From CAYQCE01 sp964415885 (lineage in GTDB: Bacteria > Zixibacteria > MSB-5A5 > JAABVY01 > JAHJOQ01), in assembly GCA_964415885.1 (NCBI GenBank), contig CAYQCE010000026.1, positions 1 to 44,831 of the forward strand: DNA of 44,831 nucleotides, written 5' to 3'. Within the stretch, counting starts at the first letter, position 1; each line of letters opens with the position of its first letter. This document shows positions 1 to 7,231 of this stretch, one piece after another. Under the pieces are notes generated by a model. That model was not told where the DNA came from, searched no databases, and saw nothing but the letters and a program-made list of their open reading frames with translations. The translations under genes were made by a program, and so were the position numbers.

Positions 1-47
1 GTGGCCGCACGGTCGGCGCCGGTGTCGTAACCGAGATTCTGGAGTAG
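1..47 (+). CDS. tuf: Elongation factor Tu, 3' end only (first tuf copy)
   Basis: The final 14 codons and TAG stop of an EF-Tu gene, cut by the window edge. They are base-for-base identical to the end of the complete tuf at 14551-15756 and encode the ending GAGVVTEILE. The position just upstream of tRNA-Trp and secE-nusG is a standard place for a tuf copy in bacteria. That supports a true second gene, although only this fragment is visible and the identity could also come from an assembly overlap (see the repeat entry). Confidence 0.8.
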   Translation, partial: GRTVGAGVVTEILE

Positions 48-55
48 ACTGAGAT
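1..55 (+). repeat. 55-bp exact repeat, copy 1 (tuf 3' end plus 8 bp)
   Basis: Bases 1-55 match 15710-15764 exactly and diverge at the next base. The match covers the last 47 bp of tuf and 8 bp after the stop codon. A shared block that begins at the very first base of the window suggests that the window starts at a contig end inside a duplicated tuf gene. Gene conversion between tuf copies is the biological alternative. Confidence 0.9.
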
Positions 56-71
56 ATATAGCAGGATATTT

Positions 72-145
72 AGGTCTGTAGCTCAATTGGCTAGAGCACC
101 GGTCTCCAAAACCGGGGGTTGGGGGTTCGAGTCCCTCCAGACCTG
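72..145 (+). tRNA. trnW: tRNA-Trp (anticodon CCA)
   Basis: A 74-nt cloverleaf can be folded by hand. The acceptor arms AGGTCTG (72-78) and CAGACCT (138-144) are fully complementary, with discriminator G145. The anticodon stem CCGGT/ACCGG (99-103/111-115) encloses the loop CTCCAAA, with anticodon CCA at 106-108. The T arm is 121-137 with loop TTCGAGT. No CCA tail is encoded. The tRNA lies between tuf and secE, a conserved arrangement, and is probably co-transcribed and processed out. Confidence 0.96.
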
Positions 146-163
146 CATAGATTAGAAGGTACG

Positions 164-349
164 ATGAAAGACAAAGTAACAAAGTACGTCAAAGAGACCG
201 TACAGGAGCTCAAGAAGGTCACTTGGCCGTCCAAGGATGAACTTGTCGGTTCGACAATCGTTACAATCTTTGTGACTTTAGTGATGTCGATCTTCATCTT
301 CGGCGTCGACCAGGTTTTCAATCGTGTGATATCGATTGTTCTGAGCTAA
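164..349 (+). CDS. secE: Preprotein translocase subunit SecE
   Basis: A 61-residue single-pass SecE, the clamp subunit of the SecYEG translocon in the inner membrane. The amphipathic N-terminal part contains the family motif KKVTWPSKDEL (about residues 17-27), followed by one transmembrane helix (about 30-50). The ATG at 164 is preceded by AGAAGG at 154-159. The open frame extends upstream into the tRNA, so a longer protein is not credible. It is followed by nusG after 17 bp, the usual secE-nusG pair. Confidence 0.97.
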   Translation: MKDKVTKYVKETVQELKKVTWPSKDELVGSTIVTIFVTLVMSIFIFGVDQVFNRVISIVLS

Positions 350-366
350 GGGGTGTGTAGGAAATT

Positions 367-906
367 ATGAGCGACGGTCTGAATTGGTACGTTGTGCACA
401 CGTACTCGGGTCACGAGCAGAAAGCGAAGCGTCACCTCGAGTCGAGCATCGCGGAATACAATATCGATGACAAGATCGACCAGATATTGATTCCGACGGA
501 AGAAGTTACTGAGATGAAGCAGGGAAAGCGGTCGACATCGACCAAGAAGTTCCTGCCGAGCTATATTCTGATCCATATGGTTCTTGATAAGCAGACGGAG
601 CATCTCGTTCGAAATACCCCGGGTATAACGAGCTTTGTTGGAACTGCCGGTAAGCCGGTACCTATCACTCAGGACGAGGTGAATCGGGTGATGGGTCATA
701 TGGACAAAGGCCGTGTCGAGGAGGTCACTGACTTCCCGTTCAGGTCCGGTGACCAGGTGAAGGTTATCGACGGTCCATTCTCTGACTTCTCGGGGTTTGT
801 GTCCGAGGTAAATTTGGAGCGCAAGAAGGTTAAGGTAATGGTTTCGATATTCGGGCGACCGACTCCGGTCGAATTGGATTTCCTGCAGGTTGAAGCTGTC
901 AATTAG
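367..906 (+). CDS. nusG: Transcription termination/antitermination factor NusG
   Basis: A 179-residue NusG that binds the RNA polymerase clamp and links it to Rho or to ribosomal S10. The NGN domain (about residues 5-115) starts with WYVVHTYSGHEQKA and contains KKFLPSYILI. The KOW domain (about 125-152) shows GDQVKVIDGPFSDFSG. The length is typical of the plain two-domain form, without the insertion seen in some lineages. It is followed by rplK after 12 bp, as in most bacteria. Confidence 0.98.
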   Translation: MSDGLNWYVVHTYSGHEQKAKRHLESSIAEYNIDDKIDQILIPTEEVTEMKQGKRSTSTKKFLPSYILIHMVLDKQTEHLVRNTPGITSFVGTAGKPVPITQDEVNRVMGHMDKGRVEEVTDFPFRSGDQVKVIDGPFSDFSGFVSEVNLERKKVKVMVSIFGRPTPVELDFLQVEAVN

Positions 907-918
907 GAGATTGTTGTA

Positions 919-1344
919 ATGGCAAAGAAAGTATCAGGTTACATTAAGCTTCAGGTACCGGCCGGACAAGCGAATCCTGCTCCGCCTATTGGCCCCGCGC
1001 TGGGTCAGCATGGGGTTAACATAATGGAGTTCTGCAAGGCGTTCAACGCTCGCACGCAGAACCAGGCGGGAATGGTAATTCCTGTCGTTATCACCGTCTA
1101 TGCGGACAAGAGCTTTTCATTTATAACGAAGACTCCGCCCGCTGCGGTTCTTCTGAAGAAGGCTGCGAAGCTGAAAAAGGCGTCCGGGGAGCCCAATAAG
1201 AAGAAAGTTGGGACCGTAACCCGGAATCAGTTGAAAGAGATAGCCGAGCTTAAAATGCCCGATCTGAATGCTGCCAATGTAGAGTCTGCGATGAGTATGG
1301 TCGCAGGAACCGCGCGCAGCATGGGGCTCGATGTAGTCGACTAA
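919..1344 (+). CDS. rplK: 50S ribosomal protein L11
   Basis: A 141-residue L11, part of the GTPase-associated centre on 23S rRNA. The N-terminal domain has the proline-rich PAGQANPAPPIGPALGQHG segment that contacts the factor-binding site. The C-terminal RNA-binding domain follows from about residue 70. The ATG at 919 has GGAG at 907-910. The gene sits between nusG and rplA in the standard order. Confidence 0.98.
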   Translation: MAKKVSGYIKLQVPAGQANPAPPIGPALGQHGVNIMEFCKAFNARTQNQAGMVIPVVITVYADKSFSFITKTPPAAVLLKKAAKLKKASGEPNKKKVGTVTRNQLKEIAELKMPDLNAANVESAMSMVAGTARSMGLDVVD

Positions 1345-1366
1345 GATACGTAAGAGGTTGATCCTT

Positions 1367-2071
1367 ATGGGACGCGGTAAGAATTACAGAAAGATAAGAG
1401 ACGACGTCGATTCGCATAAGGCGTACGAGATCGATGAAGCCGTCTCACTTGTCAAGAAGAACTCCTTTGCGAAGTTCGATGAGACGGTGGAATTCGTCGT
1501 CCGGCTCGGCGTGGACCCGAGAAAGGCCGATCAGGCCATTCGTTCCACGGTGACCCTGCCGCATGGCACGGGACGTTCTGTTCGAGTGCTTGCTCTCACG
1601 AAGGGAGACAATGTGGAGGCCGCAAAGGAAGCCGGTGCGGATTTCGTCGGGCTCGAAGATTATGTCGAGAAGATCCAGGGCGGCTGGTTCGATTTTGATG
1701 TCGTTGTAGCCTCTCCCGACTGCATGGCGCAGGTCGGTAAGCTTGGTAAGGTACTTGGGCCTAAGGGGCTGATGCCGAATCCGAAGTCCGGCACTGTCAC
1801 GCCCGATGTGGGCAAGGCCGTCAGCGAGATTAAGAAAGGCAAGATCGCTTTTCGTGTGGATCGTACCGGCAACATCGCTGTGCCGATCGGCAAGGTCTCA
1901 TTTGAGGAGAACAAGCTTAGAGAAAACGCCCTGTCGTTTATGGATACGATTTTGAGGTTGAAACCCGCTACAGCCAAGGGTCTGTACCTGAGACACGCAG
2001 CCATTAGTTCTACGATGGGTGTTGGAATAAAGCTCGATACACAGAACCTGATAGCAGCGCTCAGGAAGTAG
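1367..2071 (+). CDS. rplA: 50S ribosomal protein L1
   Basis: A 234-residue L1, the L1-stalk protein that helps release deacylated tRNA and in many bacteria represses its own operon. Core motifs include GRSVRVLALTKGD, the GKLGKVLGPKGLMPNPKSGT segment and the C-terminal SSTMGVGIKLD. I place the start at ATG 1367 because AGAGG (1353-1357) is 9 nt upstream. A TTG at 1358 directly abuts that site and is unlikely. Confidence 0.97.
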   Translation: MGRGKNYRKIRDDVDSHKAYEIDEAVSLVKKNSFAKFDETVEFVVRLGVDPRKADQAIRSTVTLPHGTGRSVRVLALTKGDNVEAAKEAGADFVGLEDYVEKIQGGWFDFDVVVASPDCMAQVGKLGKVLGPKGLMPNPKSGTVTPDVGKAVSEIKKGKIAFRVDRTGNIAVPIGKVSFEENKLRENALSFMDTILRLKPATAKGLYLRHAAISSTMGVGIKLDTQNLIAALRK

Positions 2072-2110
2072 TTTAGCTGAGCGACGGAAAGGACTTAAGG
2101 AGAAGGAGTT

Positions 2111-2641
2111 ATGCCTAAGCCTGAAAAAGTGGAACTTGTTGCGCAACTCAAAGAGCGTATGGAAGGCGCCAACGCAATGGTCCTCTCTGACTATCAGGGA
2201 TTGACGGTCGAAGAAATGAACGATCTTCGCAAGAGGCTTCGTGAGAGCGACGTCGATTACATCGTGGCCAAAAACACGCTTTTTAAGATCGCCGCGTCCG
2301 AGGTCGGCGGCAAGTTTGCCGAGCTCGCCGATTGGTGGAAGGGGCCGATCGCTGTAGCCTTTAGTGAATATCCGGTTGCCCCGGCTAAGACCCTGTATGA
2401 ATACGCCAAGGAAAACAAGCGCATCGACAAGCCGGTCCTGAGAATCGGGATAATCGACAATGTCGTGTTGGATGTCGACAAGCTCGAGGAGATCGCCAAG
2501 CTGCCGTCACTGGAAGAGTTGATGGCGAGGATTGTTGGCTCGATCGCATCGCCGTTATCCGGCCTGGTCAACACGCTCGATGGTGTTCTGCGGGAATTTG
2601 TGGTGACGATTGATCAGATAGCGAAATCAAAGGCGGAGTAA
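2111..2641 (+). CDS. rplJ: 50S ribosomal protein L10
   Basis: A 176-residue L10, which anchors the L7/L12 dimers to the ribosome. The N-terminal domain has the typical KVELVAQLKERMEGANAMVL and LSDYQGLTVEEMNDLRKRLR regions. The C-terminal helix that carries L12 dimers ends in FVVTIDQIAKSKAE. A strong GGAGAAGGAG ribosome-binding site lies just before the ATG. Only 39 bp separate it from rplA. Confidence 0.97.
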   Translation: MPKPEKVELVAQLKERMEGANAMVLSDYQGLTVEEMNDLRKRLRESDVDYIVAKNTLFKIAASEVGGKFAELADWWKGPIAVAFSEYPVAPAKTLYEYAKENKRIDKPVLRIGIIDNVVLDVDKLEEIAKLPSLEELMARIVGSIASPLSGLVNTLDGVLREFVVTIDQIAKSKAE

Positions 2642-2680
2642 CAGTAGCGGAAGCTGCTTCTAAGTTGACTCATAGATTTG

Positions 2681-2711
2681 TGGGAGCGGGCGCGACCCGG
2701 AGGCACTCCCA
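2681..2711 (+). promoter_or_regulatory. Stem-loop in the rplJ-rplL intergenic region
   Basis: In the 111-bp gap before rplL, TGGGAG (2681-2686) pairs with CTCCCA (2706-2711), and an inner CGGG/CCCG stem (2687-2690/2696-2699) closes the loop CGCGA. A 6-nt bulge separates the two stems. There is no U-tract, so it is not a standard terminator. A role in mRNA processing or in raising L12 output relative to L10 is my inference. Confidence 0.5.
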
Positions 2712-2752
2712 GTTGGAACAGCAATCAGAATAGGAATCCAAGGAGATTTGTT

Positions 2753-3130
2753 GTGGCAGAAGATGTTGTAACAGAGGTCATTGAAAAGATAGAAAACATG
2801 ACCGTAATGCAGCTCGCCGACCTTTCGAAGCAGTTGCAGGACAAGTTTGGCGTATCGGCCGCAGTGCCGGTAGCCGCTGCCGCCGGTGGTGCTCCTGCCG
2901 AGGCTGCTGAGGAGGAACAGACCGAGTTCGACGTTGTTCTCGAAAGCGTGGGCGACAAGAAGATTCAGGTCATCAAGGTCGTCCGTGAGCTCACGAGCCT
3001 CGGCCTGAAAGAGGCCAAGGAACTCGTCGACGGCGCTCCGAACGCGGTTAAGGAAGGCGTCTCGAAGGAAGATGCCGAGGCTGCCAAGGCCAAGCTGGAA
3101 GAAGTCGGCGCGTCAATAGCGATAAAGTAA
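2753..3130 (+). CDS. rplL: 50S ribosomal protein L7/L12
   Basis: A 125-residue L12, present in several copies on the stalk and responsible for recruiting translation factors. The N-terminal dimerisation domain (about 1-45) leads to an Ala/Glu-rich hinge and the C-terminal factor-binding domain with KIQVIKVVRELTSLGLKEAK. I chose GTG at 2753, which gives a protein beginning MAEDVV with AAGGAGA at 2740-2746. The open frame continues upstream, but that stretch holds the intergenic stem-loop and does not look like L12. Confidence 0.96.
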   Translation: MAEDVVTEVIEKIENMTVMQLADLSKQLQDKFGVSAAVPVAAAAGGAPAEAAEEEQTEFDVVLESVGDKKIQVIKVVRELTSLGLKEAKELVDGAPNAVKEGVSKEDAEAAKAKLEEVGASIAIK

Positions 3131-3131
3131 A

Positions 3132-3183
3132 GGTATTCCGGGTATTTCGACTGCCCGGAATACCCCAAATTATAGCTTTGGGG
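3132..3183 (+). promoter_or_regulatory. Tandem hairpins between rplL and rpoB
   Basis: The 264-bp gap before rpoB opens with two perfect hairpins. GGTATTCCGGG (3132-3142) pairs with CCCGGAATACC (3154-3164), and CCCCAAA (3163-3169) pairs with TTTGGGG (3177-3183). They share two bases, so both form fully only if the first loses its two outer pairs. No U-tract follows. By analogy with the rplL-rpoB attenuator/RNase III region of enterobacteria, this may set the ratio of ribosomal protein to polymerase transcripts (inference). The rest of the gap holds a lone TATAAT at 3329-3334. Confidence 0.65.
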
Positions 3184-3394
3184 CAGGTGGTGAAGGAGTC
3201 GAAAACTGTCTTTCTCTTCTCGGGCTCTATACGTTCAAACTCTTGTGGTGTCGTATTGTTTGCCCCCAATGAACTATTGTACCCAGGAACACGTTTTGAT
3301 ATTGAATCATAGATTCGTATCGCTGACCTATAATTTATCAGAGGCGGATATTGTGTCCGTGTCTGTAATATCCTTTTAGGGGAGGGTGACCACA

Positions 3395-6300
3395 TTGGCT
3401 AGGGTAACCCAGGCGAAACGGCATTCGTATGCCAAATTAGATACACCGGCTGTTATGCCGAATCTGCTGGATGTCCAGGTGAGATCATTTGAGGACTTCC
3501 TGCAGCTCGACGTGCATCCGGAAAAGAGAAACAACCAGGGCCTCCAGAAGATATTCAGCGAGATCTTCCCGATCTCGGATATCCACGAGAATTACTCTCT
3601 CGAGTTCGTGAAGTATCTCGTCGGCTCGCCCCGATACACCGTGACCGAGTGTCAGGAGCGGAATATGACATACGCGGCGCCTCTCAAGGCGACGCTCCGC
3701 CTGATCGCTCGTGAGCAGGAAGGGAAGAGCAAGGACGTCAAGGATATTATCGAACAGGACGTCTACTTTGGAGAGCTGCCACTATTAACATATCAAGGTA
3801 CTTTCATTATCAACGGGGCGGAGAGAGTAATCGTATCTCAGCTCCACCGTTCTCCCGGTGTGTTTTTTGACGAGGACTTTCATCCGAACGGCAAGAAGAT
3901 CTACTCCGCGAGAATTATCCCGTTCCGCGGATCATGGGTGGAGTTCAGCATCGACATCAACGATATGATGTACGTTCATATCGATTCCCGAAAGAAGCTT
4001 CCGGTTACGATGCTGCTCCGCGTGCTCGGTTTCTCCACCGACAGTGAGATTATCGAGCTGTTCTACGATTCGGAAGAGGTCAAGCTCACTCCGAAGAAGC
4101 TCGATACACTGGCCGGCCGCGTTGCGGTTGAGGATATTGTAAATACCGAGAGCGGCGAGGTCATGGTATCCGCGGGTGAGGAGATCACCGAGGATCTCGT
4201 TCAGAAGATGGAAGAAGCCGGTGTCAAGAAGGTAAAAGTGGTAGCCGGTGATGTGACCAAGGACGCCAAAGTTATTCCGAATACATTCAAAAAGGACCCG
4301 ACCAAATCGCAGGAAGAAGCGCTGATGAAGCTCTATTCCCAAATGAGGCCGGGCGAGCCGCCGAACTCTGAGATGGCGCAGGGTTTGATCGATAAGATGT
4401 TCTTCTCGGAGAAACGGTATGATCTTGGAGAGGTCGGACGCTACATGATAAATCAGCGTCTCGATCTCGACCTTCCGCTCGACAAAGCAACTCTCGATCT
4501 AAAGGACTTTGTTGAGATAATCCGCTACCTTGCCAAGCTCAAGAATGGTGAGGGCTACATTGATGATATCGACCATCTCGGCAACAGAAGGGCGAGATCA
4601 GTTGGTGAACTGCTCGCAAATCTGTTCTCCGTAGGACTCTCCAGAATTGCGAGAACGATACGTGAGCGGATGTCCCTGAAGGATACCGAAAACATGGCTC
4701 CGCACGATCTCGTCAACGCGAGAACGGTGTCCGCCGTGGTTGACACGTTTTTCGGGTCATCGCAGTTGTCTCAGTTCATGGATCAGACGAACCCGCTGTC
4801 GGAGCTGACTCACAAGCGTCGTCTTTCGGCATTGGGTCCGGGTGGTCTGACGCGTGAACGAGCGGGCTTCGAAGTTCGGGATGTTCACCACACGCACTAC
4901 GGTCGTATGTGTCCGATCGAGACGCCGGAAGGCCCAAACATTGGCCTGATTTCGTCTCTCGCCACATTCGCGCGCATCAACAAGTATGGCTTTCTTGAGA
5001 CTCCGTACCGCAAGGTGGTTGACGGTAAGGTGACCGACGAGATCGTGTATCTCTCGGCCGACCGCGAGGACAAGTGCGTTATCGTTCAGGCGAACGAGCC
5101 GCTGAAGGACGACCAGAGTTTCGAGAACGATATCATAACCGCACGTTTCCGCAGTGACTACATCAAGGTGCCGCCGGAGCAGATCGAGTATATGGACGTA
5201 TCTCCGAAACAGCTCGTATCCGTTGCAGCGGCGCTCATTCCGTTCCTCGAGCATGATGACGCCAACCGTGCGCTTATGGGTTCCAACATGCAGCGTCAGG
5301 CTGTGCCACTGCTGGTTACCCAGCCGCCGAGAGTTGGGACCGGTATGGAGGATCGCGTAGCCCGCGATTCCGGTGCATCGATTCTGGCCGAGGAGGACGG
5401 GGTGGTCACGTACGTCGATTCGCTCGTGGTCAAGATCAAGCCGCACAGGACGACTGGCGACAGCCTCGGTTTCGTTGAGGAAAACGAGTATATCATGATC
5501 AAATACAAGCGCTCCAATCAGGATACTTGTATATCATACAAGCCGATCGTCGAAATTGGCGACGAGATCAAGGCCGGGGATGTGATCGCAGATGGCCCCG
5601 CGACGCACGGCGGTGAGCTTGCTCTCGGTTACAACGCCACCGTTGCGTTTATGCCGTGGCGCGGTTACAACTTCGAGGACGCGATTGTCGTGTCTGAGGC
5701 ACTTATTCACAGAGACATATTTTCTTCCATTCATATAGAAGAGTTCGAGCTTCAGGTACGGGATACAAAGCGTGGATCGGAGGAGATCACGCGCGAGATT
5801 CCGAACGTATCTGAGGAGGCGATATCGCATCTGGATGACCGCGGTATTGTTCGGATCGGTGCAGAGGTTGAGGCCGGCGACATACTTGTGGGCAAGGTCA
5901 CTCCCAAGGGCGAGACAGAGCTTTCGCCCGAAGAACGGCTTCTCCGCGCGATCTTCGGTGAGAAGGCCGGGGATGTTCGAGATGCTTCGTTAAAGGCTCC
6001 TCCGGGGCTCCACGGTGTAATCGTGGATACCAAGATTTTCGCCCGTAAGGAGCGGAACGAGGAGGCCAAGAAGCGCGAGAAGGCCGAAGTTGCGAACGCC
6101 AAGAAAATATACACCAGGATGATCAATCACATTTCGTCGCTTCGCAAGAAGAGAGTGGTCGAGCTGCTCGACGGTTACACATCGAACACGATCAGACGTT
6201 CGGACGATGGTTCCGTACTGATTAGAGCGGGGCAGAAGTTCCGTGAAGATTCATTCGACGAGATAGATCTCGACCTCGCGGTTGCCGAGGATGGCTGGTG

Positions 6301-7162
6301 CCAGGAGGCGCGCATAAACAAGCAGGTCGAGGTCGTGATGGCCGAAGCCGAGAAGCTGATCGAGGAGAAGCGCGCGCAGATGGAGAACGAGATCGACAAG
6401 ATCGTTCGCGGTGCGGAGCTACCCCCGGGAGTCAAGCAGCTCGTCAAAGTGAGAGTCGCGATCCGTCGCAAGCTTTCAGTCGGCGATAAAATGGCGGGAC
6501 GCCACGGCAACAAGGGTATTATCGCGAAGATACTGCCGGTCGAGGATATGCCTCATATGCCGGATGGTACTCCGGTGGAAATTATTCTCAATCCGCTCGG
6601 TGTACCGTCTCGAATGAATGTCGGGCAGATTCTGGAGACACATTTGGGTTGGGCCGTGAAGCAGACGGATAGATACATCTCAACTCCGGTCTTCGACGGT
6701 GCAGTGCTCAAAGAAATCAAGAGTGAGTTGAAAGAGGCTGGTCTTCCCGAGTCCGGCAAGACTGTGCTGATAGACGGTTACACCGGCCAGCAATTCGAAA
6801 ACGAGGTGACAGTGGGCTGCATGTACATGATGAAGCTCTCGCATCTCGTGGATGACAAGATTCACGCGCGCTCGATAGGGCCATATTCTCTCGTGACACA
6901 GCAGCCGCTCGGCGGGAAGGCGCAGTTCGGTGGACAGCGTTTCGGAGAGATGGAGGTCTGGGCTATGGAGGCATATGGTGCTGCCTATGCGCTCCAGGAA
7001 ATGCTGACCGTCAAGTCGGATGATGTGCTCGGTCGTTCGAAAGTCTACGAGGCGATTGTCAAGGGCGCAAATCCACCGGAGCCCGGTGTTCCTGAGTCGT
7101 TCAACGTACTGGTCAAGGAGCTTCAATCGCTTGGCCTGGATGTTGATCTGGTCGAGAAGTAG
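3395..7162 (+). CDS. rpoB: DNA-directed RNA polymerase subunit beta
   Basis: A 1255-residue beta subunit, complete. The rifampicin-binding region (about residues 453-495) reads GSSQLSQFMDQTNPLSELTH followed by KRRLSALGPGGLTRERAGFE, with the usual sensitive residues at the main resistance positions. The C-terminal GGKAQFGGQRFGEMEVWA motif is intact. I place the start at TTG 3395, 8 nt after GGAGGG (3381-3386). A GTG at 3386 overlaps that site. It is followed by rpoC after 69 bp. Confidence 0.98.
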   Translation: MARVTQAKRHSYAKLDTPAVMPNLLDVQVRSFEDFLQLDVHPEKRNNQGLQKIFSEIFPISDIHENYSLEFVKYLVGSPRYTVTECQERNMTYAAPLKATLRLIAREQEGKSKDVKDIIEQDVYFGELPLLTYQGTFIINGAERVIVSQLHRSPGVFFDEDFHPNGKKIYSARIIPFRGSWVEFSIDINDMMYVHIDSRKKLPVTMLLRVLGFSTDSEIIELFYDSEEVKLTPKKLDTLAGRVAVEDIVNTESGEVMVSAGEEITEDLVQKMEEAGVKKVKVVAGDVTKDAKVIPNTFKKDPTKSQEEALMKLYSQMRPGEPPNSEMAQGLIDKMFFSEKRYDLGEVGRYMINQRLDLDLPLDKATLDLKDFVEIIRYLAKLKNGEGYIDDIDHLGNRRARSVGELLANLFSVGLSRIARTIRERMSLKDTENMAPHDLVNARTVSAVVDTFFGSSQLSQFMDQTNPLSELTHKRRLSALGPGGLTRERAGFEVRDVHHTHYGRMCPIETPEGPNIGLISSLATFARINKYGFLETPYRKVVDGKVTDEIVYLSADREDKCVIVQANEPLKDDQSFENDIITARFRSDYIKVPPEQIEYMDVSPKQLVSVAAALIPFLEHDDANRALMGSNMQRQAVPLLVTQPPRVGTGMEDRVARDSGASILAEEDGVVTYVDSLVVKIKPHRTTGDSLGFVEENEYIMIKYKRSNQDTCISYKPIVEIGDEIKAGDVIADGPATHGGELALGYNATVAFMPWRGYNFEDAIVVSEALIHRDIFSSIHIEEFELQVRDTKRGSEEITREIPNVSEEAISHLDDRGIVRIGAEVEAGDILVGKVTPKGETELSPEERLLRAIFGEKAGDVRDASLKAPPGLHGVIVDTKIFARKERNEEAKKREKAEVANAKKIYTRMINHISSLRKKRVVELLDGYTSNTIRRSDDGSVLIRAGQKFREDSFDEIDLDLAVAEDGWCQEARINKQVEVVMAEAEKLIEEKRAQMENEIDKIVRGAELPPGVKQLVKVRVAIRRKLSVGDKMAGRHGNKGIIAKILPVEDMPHMPDGTPVEIILNPLGVPSRMNVGQILETHLGWAVKQTDRYISTPVFDGAVLKEIKSELKEAGLPESGKTVLIDGYTGQQFENEVTVGCMYMMKLSHLVDDKIHARSIGPYSLVTQQPLGGKAQFGGQRFGEMEVWAMEAYGAAYALQEMLTVKSDDVLGRSKVYEAIVKGANPPEPGVPESFNVLVKELQSLGLDVDLVEK

Positions 7163-7231
7163 ATTGGCATATGCTGTATATAGATTTCGATAGTATTGCC
7201 GTGACCCTCAAGCGTTAAGGGGTGAGTATAA

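Noticed and set aside
119..163. N-terminal extension of secE starting in the tRNA
   Set aside because: The extra codons are tRNA-Trp sequence, and a proper ribosome-binding site sits before the ATG at 164.
3329..3334. TATAAT in the rplL-rpoB gap as an rpoB promoter
   Set aside because: No acceptable -35 hexamer lies 15-19 bp upstream; the nearest candidate, TTGAAT at 3302-3307, is 21 bp away. I mention it only as a lone -10-like hexamer.
4757..5446. 229-codon minus-strand open frame inside rpoB
   Set aside because: It is antisense to a fully conserved essential gene and its translation resembles no protein; a by-product of codon bias.
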